This document shows, piece by piece, positions 1 through 8,290 of a DNA stretch of 20,107 nucleotides. Every line of letters starts with the position of its first letter. Position 1 is the first letter of the stretch. The DNA is from JAJEAD01 sp964420925 (lineage in GTDB: Bacteria; Pseudomonadota; Gammaproteobacteria; HK1), in the NCBI GenBank assembly GCA_964420925.1, contig CAYQVB010000083.1:1-20107 (forward strand). The letters run 5' to 3'. Position numbers and translations under genes: made by a program. Under the pieces are notes generated by a model. It worked only from the letters and a program-made list of their open reading frames with translations. It did no database searches and was not told where the DNA came from.

Positions 1-167
1 CGCATCTGTCACCGATTTCCTGCTGCGGACGCCGAACCGCTCACGCTAGCGGGGCGTACTCCCTCGAGCCGCTTCGACATAGTGTCGGCTATGCCTTCAG
101 CGTCTCTCGGTCCGTTCACCCCGCTATCGCGGCGCCTCGGCACCCTCGCGACGTAAATCAGTGACAT
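1..167. other. leader region upstream of the PhyH gene, no gene supported
   Basis: No convincing gene is seen here. One + frame is open from base 1 to a stop near 153, but it shows no recognisable protein motif. An inverted repeat TAGCGGGG (47-54) / CCCCGCTA (119-126) is present. No Shine-Dalgarno sequence precedes the ATG at 168, and no clear -35/-10 pair is visible. Confidence 0.3.
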
Positions 168-1001
168 ATGCGGGCTAGCCACTTGTCCGATGCGCACCTG
201 CGGCACTACCGCCTCGAGGGATGCTGCTTTCCGGTCACGGTCATGCCGGAATCCGAGGCCCTGGCGATCCGCCGGCGGATCGAAGCGCTCGAATCCGAAC
301 ACGGCGCGTCGCTCGGACCTTACCTTCGCGAGAACCCGCACTACGTGCTGTGCTGCATCGATCGTCTGATCCGTCACGATGCGATTCTCGACGCGGTCGA
401 GAGCATCATCGGCCCCGATATCCTGGTGTGGGCCTGCGCCTTCTTCATCAAGGAGGCGAAGAGCACGACCTTCGTGAGCTGGCACCAGGACGCGCGCTAC
501 TGGGGGCTCGCGCCACACGACGGAGTCACCGCCTGGATCGCTTTGACCCACAGCGGTCCCGAAAACGGCGGCATGCGTTTCGTCCCGGGGAGCCATCTCT
601 TCGATGTGCTCGAGCACGACGATACTTTCGCACCCGACAACATCCTCAGCCGCGGCCAGCAGGTTCGGGGAGTGGACGATTCCGCTGCAATCGACGTCAT
701 CCTCGAGCCCGGTCAGATCTCGCTGCACCACATGCGCGTGGTGCACGGCTCCGGACCGAATCCCGGTGAAGGCCGGCGCGTGGGCCTGGCCGTCAACTAC
801 ATGCCTCCGCATGTGCGCCAGACGACGGGTCCCGATTGCGCCACCCTGGTGCGCGGCATCGACCGCTTCGGCCACTTCGAGCCGGGGCGCTCCCCGGCAG
901 CCGACATGGAGCCCGATGCCCTCGACTTCTACCACCGGATCACCGAGCGGCAGATGGAGATCCTGCATCGAGGCGCTACCCGGAGTCCCGTGACGCGGTG
1001 A
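168..1001 (+). CDS. phytanoyl-CoA dioxygenase (PhyH) family Fe(II)/2-oxoglutarate oxygenase
   Basis: This 277-residue protein is about the usual length for bacterial PhyH-like oxygenases. The facial-triad motif is visible as H106-x-D108 in WHQDARYWG, with the distal ligand H193 in RVVHGSGPN. An Arg pair (203/204) follows at the place where the family binds the 2-oxoglutarate carboxylate. The segment GGMRFVPGSH (134-143) is also typical. Such enzymes hydroxylate small molecules or modify osmolytes and natural products in the cytoplasm, using O2 and 2-oxoglutarate. The substrate cannot be read from the sequence. The ATG at 168 has no clear ribosome binding site, but the protein begins well before the conserved fold, so the start is plausible. 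The gene converges on the M20-like gene 187 bases downstream. Family assignment is firm; function is open. Confidence 0.9.
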   Translation: MRASHLSDAHLRHYRLEGCCFPVTVMPESEALAIRRRIEALESEHGASLGPYLRENPHYVLCCIDRLIRHDAILDAVESIIGPDILVWACAFFIKEAKSTTFVSWHQDARYWGLAPHDGVTAWIALTHSGPENGGMRFVPGSHLFDVLEHDDTFAPDNILSRGQQVRGVDDSAAIDVILEPGQISLHHMRVVHGSGPNPGEGRRVGLAVNYMPPHVRQTTGPDCATLVRGIDRFGHFEPGRSPAADMEPDALDFYHRITERQMEILHRGATRSPVTR

Positions 1002-1030
1002 GTCCGACGGTACTGCCCGCGCTGCCTACA

Positions 1031-1135
1031 GGGATGATCATCCCGCCGCCGCGTGGGAAGGCTCTGCCCTCTCTCGTCTTCGGACCTGCACCGGGACGAG
1101 CAGGTAAGGCGTCGCGGGATGCCCGTCGCCGCGAC
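1031..1135. other. palindrome and stem-loop between convergent genes
   Basis: Between the convergent PhyH and M20-like genes there is a perfect 14-base palindrome GGGATGATCATCCC (1031-1044). A second stem-loop follows, with arms GTCGCGG (1111-1117) and CCGCGAC (1129-1135) and an 11-base loop. Neither is followed by a T-run on either strand. They could act as weak bidirectional transcription ends, but that is inference. Confidence 0.3.
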
Positions 1136-1188
1136 CGCCCCGAGGAGATGCCGGGATTCCGAATGCGGGGTCGGGGTTGAGCCGACTG

Positions 1189-2493
1189 CTAAAGCAGCGC
1201 CCTCATCAGCGCCGCCACCACTGCGATCGTTCTCACGTACTCTCGGCACTCGACCCATTCTCCCCTCGTAGCCAGGCCTCCCGCGCGAGGGCCGATCCCG
1301 ATGACCTGGGCGCCCCAGTAGAGCAGCGGGTAACGAATGTCGCTGAGCGAGTACGCGTAGGTAAAGCGGGGCGGCCTTCCGGTTGCGCATTCGAGCACCC
1401 GCTGCGCCGCGTCAACGAGAGGGCTGCCTTCGTCCGTCGCGCAGGCCTCGCCGATGTTGTCGCCCCATCGCAGCGTGACCGACTGCGCCGCGAGACGCGG
1501 ATGGGCATCGATTGCGCGGTCTATGGCGCCCCGGACCTCTCGTCGAATCGGGTCGAGGCGGGCATTGGGAGGAAAGCAGACCACCCCCTCGACGACGCAC
1601 CTCTTCGAGACCTGGAGTACGTCATCAGCCCCCTCGGTCCACATGCGCGAAATCAGAAGACCGACAGACCGGCCCGTCTCCTCCTCCAGTGGAGGATGAC
1701 GATAGCGCTCCGCCGCCTCCGCCGCCCAGGTCTCGAGTGCCCGAACGATGAACATGGCGGCATCGACGGCGTTGACCGCGCCCCGGTCGTAGATGACGTG
1801 GAAGGGGTCCTTCGTCTCCGGTGGTCGACCCTCGACCTCGACATGGAACTCGACGACACCGTTGCTCGTATGATGAATCTCGTGGAGACCGTCCCCGCTC
1901 TCGGGCGGGTGCACGTAGATGGCGTTCGCCATCGGCGGGTAGCGCTTCATCAGGCCGAAGGTTCCCAGCACGCTCAGTTGTTTGCCGAGAAGGCTGCCGC
2001 AGAGCAGAGGTCGTCGAGGCCGAAGGCCGAGGCGCCGGCAGGTCTCGACCGCGCTGAGCATCGCGACCACGCCCGCCACATCATCGGCGACCCCGGGGCC
2101 GAGGATCCGTCCGTCACGCCGCTCCGGCCCTGGACTCTCTCTGGCCCAGTCATAGGTCTGAGGGAACTTGTCGGCATGGGCGTAGAGGAGAAGTCCGCCC
2201 CTCGCGTCGAGATCGCCGAGGATGCCCACCACGTTGGACCCTCGATGAAGCGACGCCGGATCGTGTTCCATCATCCTGCGACAGGCAGGCTGCGAAGCGA
2301 GCTCGCCGAGATCCACCCGGAACTCGTCGGTGCGAAGCGCCAGATCGCTCATCCAGTCGCGCACCCATCCCTGGAATTCCGTCAGACTTTCGTAGGAGCG
2401 TCGGAGCCCTTCGTCCAGCCGATCGAGATGATGCGCCTCGCGCTCCTCGACCTCATTTTGGATTGTGGGCCAGTCGTTGGTGGCGGGAGGCAT
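1189..2493 (-). CDS. M20/M28-type metallopeptidase-like protein with degenerate active site
   Basis: This 434-residue protein has the layout of the M20 family (ArgE/DapE/carboxypeptidase G2/acetylornithine deacetylase). It keeps the first metal ligand and Asp, H106-x-D108 in YAHADKFP, and the bridging Asp D137 in GPGVADDVAG. The Glu-Glu pair that normally supplies the general base and a metal ligand is replaced by K171-Q172 in SLLGKQLSVLG. The distal His before the conserved Glu (usually aHxxdE) reads ATRGE, so it is Ala408 ahead of E412. The reading frame is intact across these places, so this is not a frameshift. ATG at 2493 is chosen over the TTG three bases earlier because GGAG lies six bases before the ATG. 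The protein is probably not a classical di-zinc hydrolase; a binding role or altered chemistry is possible. The gene is divergent from the aldo/keto reductase. Confidence 0.75.
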   Translation of the reverse strand: MPPATNDWPTIQNEVEEREAHHLDRLDEGLRRSYESLTEFQGWVRDWMSDLALRTDEFRVDLGELASQPACRRMMEHDPASLHRGSNVVGILGDLDARGGLLLYAHADKFPQTYDWARESPGPERRDGRILGPGVADDVAGVVAMLSAVETCRRLGLRPRRPLLCGSLLGKQLSVLGTFGLMKRYPPMANAIYVHPPESGDGLHEIHHTSNGVVEFHVEVEGRPPETKDPFHVIYDRGAVNAVDAAMFIVRALETWAAEAAERYRHPPLEEETGRSVGLLISRMWTEGADDVLQVSKRCVVEGVVCFPPNARLDPIRREVRGAIDRAIDAHPRLAAQSVTLRWGDNIGEACATDEGSPLVDAAQRVLECATGRPPRFTYAYSLSDIRYPLLYWGAQVIGIGPRAGGLATRGEWVECREYVRTIAVVAALMRALL

Positions 2494-2810
2494 CAACTTC
2501 TCCGGATTTGCGTGTCGTTACACTGATTCGCGGATACCGGCAGCGGTCCCGAATTTTGGGCTCGATGTCCGCCGGACCACCGCTCGCGGTCCGGCCCATG
2601 CCGGCGTCCCCCCCGGTCCCCCTCGTGGACGCGATGGTGAGTCCCCGGTACTGTAGCCGGCTTTCCGAGGCCGACAAAGGGAAGCGGCGTCCCCTCGGGC
2701 GAGAGCGGAGCGGGGTTCCCGGAAAACGGCGGAGCTCCCCGACGCGGGTATCCGGAACGCCGCCGCCGGTCGCCTCCCCAAGACATCATTCCGCTATCGA
2801 CAAAGCGAGC
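2494..2810. other. divergent intergenic region between M20-like gene and aldo/keto reductase
   Basis: This 317-base stretch carries no supported gene. Promoters for both flanking genes would be expected here, but no -35/-10 pair close to consensus was found on either strand. A short inverted repeat GTGT-CGTT-ACAC lies near 2511-2522, just upstream of the M20-like gene. The reductase frame stays open upstream through this region, but the added residues are Arg/Pro-rich and unlike the family. Confidence 0.3.
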
Positions 2811-3887
2811 ATGGAATACCGAACACTGGGACGTACCGGCGTCAGGGTCTCCAGTCTGTGCCTGGGCACCGACAACTTCGCGGATCCCACCCCGGAGGAA
2901 GAAGCAGCTCGTATCCTCGATCGGGCGCTCGATGCCGGCATCAACCTGATCGACACCGGCGACACTTACGCCGATGGCGAAGGCGAGAAGATCATCGGAC
3001 GCACCCTCACCCGCCGCGGCCGGCGCGACCAGGTTCTGATCGCGACCAAGGTCGATCACGGACGCCGCCGCCCCGGATACTCGATAGACGACCCGGCTCT
3101 GGCCGGGCCCAACGACCATGGGCACAGCCGGCTCAACGTCATCCGGGCCTGCGAGAACTCGCTGCGGCGCCTGCAGACCGACTACATCGACCTCTACCAG
3201 GTCCATCGCCACTCGCCGGAGATCCCCGTCGACGAGACGCTCGGTGCGCTGACCGACCTCGTCCGACAGGGGAAGGTCCGCTACATCGGCTGCTCCACCC
3301 ATCCCGCCTGGGCAGTCATGGAAGCCCTCATGGTGAGCGAGCGATACGGATTTGCGCGATATGTTTCGGAACAACCCCCCTACAACCTTCTCGACCGTCG
3401 CATCGAGAACGAGCTCGTGCCGATGTGCCGGCGCCACGGGCTCGGCGTCATCACCTGGGGTCCGATGGCGATGGGGGTGCTCTCGGGACGCTACCGCCAC
3501 GCGCAGGATCGGCCCGCGGACTCGCGCGCCGCACTGCGCGGGGGCTTCTACGCCGATCGCGTGACGCAACGCGGCATCGATCTCGCTCCGGCCTTCGCCC
3601 GGCTCGCCGAACAGGCCGGCCTCTCGCCCGCCCAGCTCGCCATCCTGTGGGTGAAGGATCAGCCGGACATCGCGGCGCCGCTCATCGGCCCTCGCACCCT
3701 GTCGCACCTGGAGGAGCTGCTGCCGGTAGCGGAGCTCCGGCTCGACGAGTCTCTGCGCACCGCGTGCGATGAACTGGTTCCCCCCGGGAGCGCGGCCGCC
3801 AACTTCCACAACACCGCGGACTGGATGAAGATGCGGCTCGAGTGGCCTCCGAACCCGGGATCGGCCCGGACGGCGAGGGAGGGCTGA
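2811..3887 (+). CDS. aldo/keto reductase
   Basis: This 358-residue NAD(P)H-dependent oxidoreductase of the AKR superfamily has a (beta/alpha)8 barrel and is cytoplasmic. The protein opens with MEYRTLGRTG, the standard start of bacterial AKRs, which fixes ATG 2811 even though the frame is open further upstream. The catalytic tetrad is visible: D48 in NLIDTGDTYADG, Y53, K80 in LIATKVD and H132 in LYQVHRHSP. The C-terminal cofactor region around APLIGPRTLSHLEELL matches the usual end of the barrel. Members interconvert carbonyls and alcohols in sugar or xenobiotic metabolism, and some act as L-glyceraldehyde or sugar-lactone reductases. Its place beside a sugar-acid module suggests a carbohydrate-derived substrate, but that is inference. 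It converges on dctM with a 48-base gap. Confidence 0.93.
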   Translation: MEYRTLGRTGVRVSSLCLGTDNFADPTPEEEAARILDRALDAGINLIDTGDTYADGEGEKIIGRTLTRRGRRDQVLIATKVDHGRRRPGYSIDDPALAGPNDHGHSRLNVIRACENSLRRLQTDYIDLYQVHRHSPEIPVDETLGALTDLVRQGKVRYIGCSTHPAWAVMEALMVSERYGFARYVSEQPPYNLLDRRIENELVPMCRRHGLGVITWGPMAMGVLSGRYRHAQDRPADSRAALRGGFYADRVTQRGIDLAPAFARLAEQAGLSPAQLAILWVKDQPDIAAPLIGPRTLSHLEELLPVAELRLDESLRTACDELVPPGSAAANFHNTADWMKMRLEWPPNPGSARTAREG

Positions 3888-3935
3888 AGCAGCGCGCAAA
3901 GAGAGAGATGGATGCCCGGTCTCGGTTGGAGCCCG

Positions 3936-5219
3936 TCAGTCGACGTAGCCGAGCTGGCGCGGGAGGAAGAGCGCGATCTCGGGCACGTAGCTGATGACCA
4001 GCACGGTCACCACGAGCACGCCCAGAAAGGGCAGGAGGGCGCGGATCACCTCTTCGATGGATATCCGGCTGAGTCCGCAGGCCACGTACAGGCACACCCC
4101 GACCGGCGGAGATATGAGCGAGATTCCGACGTTGGCCTGCACGAGTATCCCGATGTGGATCGGATTCATGCCCATCGCCACTCCTACCGGCACGAGAATC
4201 GGCATCAGGATGATCAGGGCGGGCAGTGCGTCCATGATCATGCCGAGCAGCAGGAAGAGCACCGTCACGCAGAGAACGAAGACTATCCAGTTGTCCGCGG
4301 TGTCGATGATCCATTGCCCGAGCTCGTGGGGAATGCGCTCGAAGGTGAGCACGTAGGAGAACGCGGAGGCCATGCCGAGAACCAGCATGACGATGCCGGT
4401 CAGCCGGCAGGAGTGAAGCAGGATGCCGGGTATGTCTTTCGGGCGAATCTCCTTGTACACGAAGAAGGCGATGCAGAAGCCGTACACGACGGCCACCGCG
4501 GAAGCCTCGGTGGGGGTGAACACGCCCCCCAGGATGCCGCCGAGGACGATGACCGCCATGAGCACCGAGAGCAGGCCGTCCCGAACGACGCGGAACTTCT
4601 GCGCGAGGGGGATGTGGGGCTCGACGGGAAGCTTCAGCCGCTTCGCGTAGAACCAGGTGAGCGCCATGAGCGCGAGGCCGTTGACGATTCCGGGCAGCAG
4701 CCCCGCTGCGAACAGTCCGCCGATGGAGATGTTCGCCACCACCCCGATGATGATGAGATCGATCGAAGGGGGAACGAGCTGCGAGGTGCCGCCCGCAGCC
4801 GCGACCAGTGCCGTGGCAAAGGGGCGAGGGTACTTGCGCTTCTCCATCTCGGGCAGCGTCACCGATCCGACCGCGGCGGTGTCGGCGCTGGCCGATCCGC
4901 AGATGCCGGAGAAGAACATGGTGGAGAGAATCGCCACCATTCCCATTGCGCCGCGAATCTTCCCGATAAAGAGCATCGCCAGATTGACGATCCGGGCGGC
5001 GATGCCGCCGCGCCCCATGATCGTGCCGGCAAGAATGAAGAGGGGAATCGCGAGCAGCGGGAAGGAATCAAAGCCGGCCAGGACGCGCTGCGGAAAGATG
5101 ATGAGGAAGTCGGGCGAGAGCCAGAGAATCCCCGCCACCGCGGCGATGCCGAGAGACATCCCGATCGGCACCGAGAAGACGAGTGCCAGGGCCAGCGTGA
5201 GTGCGATGACCATGCCCAT
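3936..5219 (-). CDS. dctM: TRAP transporter large permease subunit (DctM family)
   Basis: This 427-residue, very hydrophobic membrane protein starts MGMVIALTLALALVFSVPIG and carries about a dozen membrane segments, matching the usual length of DctM subunits. Family signatures include the PLFILAG segment near residues 57-63, the SGICGSASADTAAVGS region near 109-124, and SPPVGVCLYVACG near the C-terminus. DctM forms the sodium-coupled translocation channel of TRAP transporters, working with a periplasmic binding protein (DctP) and a small permease (DctQ). Here dctP and dctQ lie more than 3 kb away on the same strand, with two catabolic genes on the other strand between them. AGGAG lies about 13 bases before the ATG, a long spacing, so the ATG two codons further in is an alternative start. 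Confidence 0.95.
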   Translation of the reverse strand: MGMVIALTLALALVFSVPIGMSLGIAAVAGILWLSPDFLIIFPQRVLAGFDSFPLLAIPLFILAGTIMGRGGIAARIVNLAMLFIGKIRGAMGMVAILSTMFFSGICGSASADTAAVGSVTLPEMEKRKYPRPFATALVAAAGGTSQLVPPSIDLIIIGVVANISIGGLFAAGLLPGIVNGLALMALTWFYAKRLKLPVEPHIPLAQKFRVVRDGLLSVLMAVIVLGGILGGVFTPTEASAVAVVYGFCIAFFVYKEIRPKDIPGILLHSCRLTGIVMLVLGMASAFSYVLTFERIPHELGQWIIDTADNWIVFVLCVTVLFLLLGMIMDALPALIILMPILVPVGVAMGMNPIHIGILVQANVGISLISPPVGVCLYVACGLSRISIEEVIRALLPFLGVLVVTVLVISYVPEIALFLPRQLGYVD

Positions 5220-5297
5220 GAAAGCGATCCGACTCCTGGGGTGCGCGAGTCTGCGTGCGCGAAACCCTGCCGCCGCGGACCCTGTCCGTCAACTACA

Positions 5298-5312
5298 TTG
5301 ATGTTCGATCAA
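5298..5312. promoter_or_regulatory. candidate operator palindrome between dctM and denD-like gene
   Basis: The divergent dctM / dehydrogenase intergenic region (5220-5479) holds the perfect interrupted palindrome TTGAT-GTTCG-ATCAA. It lies about 80 bases upstream of dctM and 170 bases upstream of the dehydrogenase. Size and position suit a dimeric repressor site, but no regulator gene lies in the window and the sequence is not a textbook match to a known family's operator. Confidence 0.3.
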
Positions 5313-5479
5313 GGCGGAAAGTGGTGCTGAGGCGATGGGATATCTGCTCTCCATGCCGCCCTTTCATGCTTCACCCGCAGGATCGAGCCGATGCCGCCAG
5401 CCGTACCGAGCCCGTCGGCGCCGGACGCTCCGCCGTGCGTCACGTGCGCTAGGATTGCAGCCTCGGAGGAGAACGACGC

Positions 5480-6472
5480 ATGAAGGTACTCGTCACCGGA
5501 GGCCACGGGTTTCTCGGCCGGCGCCTGGTCGCTGCGCTGCTCGGACGCGGCGCGCTCGCCGGCGCCGACGGCAAGGAGCACGAGATCGAGCGCATCGTCG
5601 TGAGCGACCTGACACCCGGGCCTTCGCCACCGCCCGATGATCCGCGCATCGAGCTCCGCCTCGGTGATTTCAGCGCGCCGGGCGTCGCCGAGTCGCTCGT
5701 CGACGCCGATACCGGTGCCGTCTTCCACCTCGCGGCGGTGGTCAGCGGCGAGGCCGAGCAGAACTTCGACCTCGGGATGGAGGTCAACTTCCACGGCTCG
5801 CTGCGACTGCTCGAGGCGATCCGGAAGCGCGGCGCCTGCCCCCGTCTGGTGTTTGCGAGCTCCGTCGCCGCGTACGGGGGCGAGATGCCGCGGGTCATCG
5901 AGGACTCCACCATCCTCTCCCCCCAGACTTCCTACGGATCGCAGAAGGCGGCGATCGAGCTGCTCATCCACGACTACAGCCGCAAGGGCTTCGTAGACGG
6001 TCGCGCGTTGCGGCTGCCGACCGTCGTGGTGCGCCCGGGCAAGGCGAACGCCGCCGCATCCTCGTTCGCGAGCGCGCTCATCCGCGAGCCGCTCGAGGGC
6101 CGCAGCTATGTGTGCCCGGTCGCAAAAGAGACCACGGTGTGGCTGCTTTCGCCCCGGCGTACGGTGGAAAGCTTCCTGCTCGCCGCGAGCCTGCCCGCGG
6201 AGGCCTTCGGCATGAGCCGCGCGGTGGCGTTGCCGGGAATGACCATCGGCGTCGGAGACATGCTTGCCACTCTGCGAAAGACCGCGGGCGACCGCATCGC
6301 CGCCCGGCTCAGCTTCGAGCCGGACCCCTTCATCGAGAAGATCGTCTACGGATGGGCGACTCGCTTTCGGCCCGAACGCGCACTCGCACTGGGCTTCCGG
6401 CCGGACGATGACTTCGAGTCGGTGGTCGAGGCGTTCATCGAGGACGATCTCGGCGGCTGCATCAGGGCGTGA
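5480..6472 (+). CDS. denD: NAD-dependent sugar-acid dehydrogenase, D-erythronate dehydrogenase-like
   Basis: This 330-residue protein is an extended short-chain dehydrogenase of the NAD-dependent epimerase/dehydratase type. It has the Rossmann motif GGHGFLG (7-13), D43 in VVSDLTPG at the end of beta-2, which favours NAD over NADP, and the catalytic Ser at 127-128 with Y152-x3-K156 in TSYGSQKAA. The segment RLPTVVVRPGKANAAASSF is characteristic of the D-erythronate 2-dehydrogenase (DenD) group, which oxidises four-carbon sugar acids at C2. A good ribosome site (GGAGGAGAAC) precedes the ATG. The IlvD/Edd dehydratase starts 37 bases downstream, so the two are probably one operon. DenD relatives commonly sit with TRAP transporters. 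The related but untested possibility is a different aldonate or uronate substrate. Confidence 0.82.
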   Translation: MKVLVTGGHGFLGRRLVAALLGRGALAGADGKEHEIERIVVSDLTPGPSPPPDDPRIELRLGDFSAPGVAESLVDADTGAVFHLAAVVSGEAEQNFDLGMEVNFHGSLRLLEAIRKRGACPRLVFASSVAAYGGEMPRVIEDSTILSPQTSYGSQKAAIELLIHDYSRKGFVDGRALRLPTVVVRPGKANAAASSFASALIREPLEGRSYVCPVAKETTVWLLSPRRTVESFLLAASLPAEAFGMSRAVALPGMTIGVGDMLATLRKTAGDRIAARLSFEPDPFIEKIVYGWATRFRPERALALGFRPDDDFESVVEAFIEDDLGGCIRA

Positions 6473-6509
6473 TCCGAAGCAGGAACCGGGATCCATTTGG
6501 AGACAAACG

Positions 6510-8240
6510 ATGAGCAAAGAGAAGAGCCCGCGCCGCAGCGCGGAGTGGTTCGGCAAGGAGGGAAAGGACGGCTTCAATCATCGCAGTTGGATGAAGAACC
6601 AGGGCCTGCCGCATCACCTCTTCGACGGCCGGCCGGTCATCGGCATCTGCAACACCTGGTCGGAGCTCACGCCCTGCAACGCCCACTTCCGGGTGCTCGC
6701 GGAGCGGGTCAAGCGCGGCGTGTACGAGCAGGGTGGCTTCCCGCTGGAGTTTCCGGTGATGTCGCTCGGAGAGACCCTGATGCGGCCCTCGACAATGCTC
6801 TACCGCAACCTCGTCAGCATGGACGTCGAGGAATCCATCCGCGCCAATCCCCTCGACGGCGTGGTGCTGCTCGTCGGCTGCGACAAGACGACCCCGGCGC
6901 TGCTCATGGGGGCGGCGAGCTGCGACCTCCCCGCGATCGTCGTCTCGGGCGGTCCGATGCTGAACGGTCGCTTCCGCGAAGAGCAGATCGGATCCGGCAC
7001 CCACGTGTGGAAGTTCGAAGCCATGGTGCGCGCCGGTGACATGTCGATGCAGGAGTTCATGGACGCGGAGGCCTGCATGTCCCGGTCCGTGGGGCACTGC
7101 ATGACGATGGGCACGGCTTCGACGATGGCGAGCATGGTGGAGTCGCTGGGCATGGCGCTGCCGGCAAACGCCGCCATCCCCGCCGCGGACTCCCGGCGCA
7201 ACGTGCTCGCCCACATGGCGGGTAGACGCATCGTCGAGATGGTGGAGGAAGACCTCGTCATGTCGAAGATCCTCCGGCGGGAAGCATTCGAGAACGCCAT
7301 TCGTACCAACGGCGCGATCGGTGGCTCCACCAATGCGGTCGTGCACCTCCTGGCGCTCGCCGGGCGCGTCGGCGTCGACCTCTCCCTCGACGACTGGGAC
7401 ACCCTGGGCCGCGATGTCCCGTGCATCGTGAACCTCATGCCTTCCGGCGAGTACCTGATGGAGGACTTCTTCTACGCGGGCGGGCTGCCCGCGGTGCACC
7501 GGGAGCTCGCCGAGGCCGGAATGCTCCACCGAGACGTGATGACCGCCAACGGATGCACTCTCTGGGACAACGTGAAAGAGGCCCCGTGCTGGAACCGCGA
7601 TGTCATCTACCCCCTCGCGAAGCCCTTCAAGGAACAGGGCGGCATCGCGGTGCTGCACGGCAACCTCGCCCCCCAGGGCGCGATCCTCAAGCCCTCCGCG
7701 GCCACCGAATCGCTCATGCACCACCGCGGAAAGGCAGTGGTCTTCGAGGACATCGACGACTACAAGGCGCGCGTCGACGACCCCGACCTCGAGGTCGACG
7801 AGACGGACGTGCTGGTGCTGAAAGGCTGCGGGCCGAAGGGCTACCCGGGCTTTCCGGAGACCGGCAACATGGGACTGCCCGCGAAGATCCTGAAACGCGG
7901 CGTCACCGACATGGTGCGCATATCGGACGCCCGCATGTCGGGCACCGCATACGGCACCGTGGTCTTGCACACCGCCCCGGAAGCGGCGGACGGCGGTCCG
8001 CTCGCCCTCATCGAGAACGGAGACGAGATCGAGCTCGATGTCCCCGCCCGCCGCTTGGTGCTGCACGTGCCGGAGGAGGAGCTCGCGAGGCGCCGAGCCG
8101 CGTGGCGTCCTCCGTCACCACACTCCGATCGGGGCTACCTCAGCCTCTACCTCGATCACGTCATGCAGGCCGACACCGGCGCCGACCTCGACTTCCTCGT
8201 CGGCCGCAGCGGCGCGGACGTGCCGCGGGAGAGCCATTGA
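6510..8240 (+). CDS. IlvD/Edd family aldonate (L-arabinonate/D-xylonate-type) dehydratase
   Basis: This 576-residue Fe-S dehydratase converts a sugar acid to its 2-keto-3-deoxy form. The likely [2Fe-2S] ligands are C56 (TPCNAH), C124 (GCDKTTPA) and C197 (GHCMTMGTA). The candidate catalytic Ser is S477 (ARMSGTAYG). From memory of the family, all four sit three residues before C59, C127, C200 and S480 of Rhizobium L-arabinonate dehydratase (579 residues). GCDKTTPA and the overall spacing favour the pentonate dehydratase branch over IlvD of branched-chain amino acid synthesis or Edd. Start ATG 6510 has GGAG seven bases upstream; the open frame extends further back but overlaps the dehydrogenase gene out of frame. 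The gene is the second of a likely two-gene operon and ends at a hairpin facing dctP. The exact aldonate cannot be read from the sequence. Confidence 0.9.
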   Translation: MSKEKSPRRSAEWFGKEGKDGFNHRSWMKNQGLPHHLFDGRPVIGICNTWSELTPCNAHFRVLAERVKRGVYEQGGFPLEFPVMSLGETLMRPSTMLYRNLVSMDVEESIRANPLDGVVLLVGCDKTTPALLMGAASCDLPAIVVSGGPMLNGRFREEQIGSGTHVWKFEAMVRAGDMSMQEFMDAEACMSRSVGHCMTMGTASTMASMVESLGMALPANAAIPAADSRRNVLAHMAGRRIVEMVEEDLVMSKILRREAFENAIRTNGAIGGSTNAVVHLLALAGRVGVDLSLDDWDTLGRDVPCIVNLMPSGEYLMEDFFYAGGLPAVHRELAEAGMLHRDVMTANGCTLWDNVKEAPCWNRDVIYPLAKPFKEQGGIAVLHGNLAPQGAILKPSAATESLMHHRGKAVVFEDIDDYKARVDDPDLEVDETDVLVLKGCGPKGYPGFPETGNMGLPAKILKRGVTDMVRISDARMSGTAYGTVVLHTAPEAADGGPLALIENGDEIELDVPARRLVLHVPEEELARRRAAWRPPSPHSDRGYLSLYLDHVMQADTGADLDFLVGRSGADVPRESH

Positions 8241-8245
8241 CACTG

Positions 8246-8279
8246 CCCGGCCCTTCCCGCATCCACGAGAAGGGCCGGG
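8246..8279. terminator. bidirectional terminator-like hairpin between dehydratase and dctP
   Basis: A perfect 11-bp stem, CCCGGCCCTTC (8246-8256) with GAAGGGCCGGG (8269-8279), encloses a 12-base loop. It lies in the 50-base gap between two convergent stop codons, as a shared terminator would. It lacks a T-run on either side, so it may rely on Rho or act mainly to protect mRNA ends. Confidence 0.55.
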
Positions 8280-8290
8280 AGAAATCAACG

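Noticed and set aside
1160..1205. A tRNA-Ser-like stretch with CTGCTAA near the end of the M20-like gene
   Set aside because: Only a short hairpin resembles an anticodon arm; no matching acceptor, T arm or CCA end can be built.
1177..2526. A 449-residue + strand frame opposite the M20-like gene
   Set aside because: The - strand frame carries the HADK and GVADD motifs and a good ribosome site; the + frame has no motif.
2463..2810. Upstream extension of the aldo/keto reductase frame
   Set aside because: The extra 116 residues are Arg/Pro/Ser-rich and unlike AKRs, whose N-terminus (MEYRTLGRTG) begins exactly at 2811.
3912..5330. A 472-residue + strand frame rich in His, Asp and Glu
   Set aside because: It is the exact antisense of dctM. 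The odd composition is the complement of hydrophobic codons, not a real acidic/His-rich protein.
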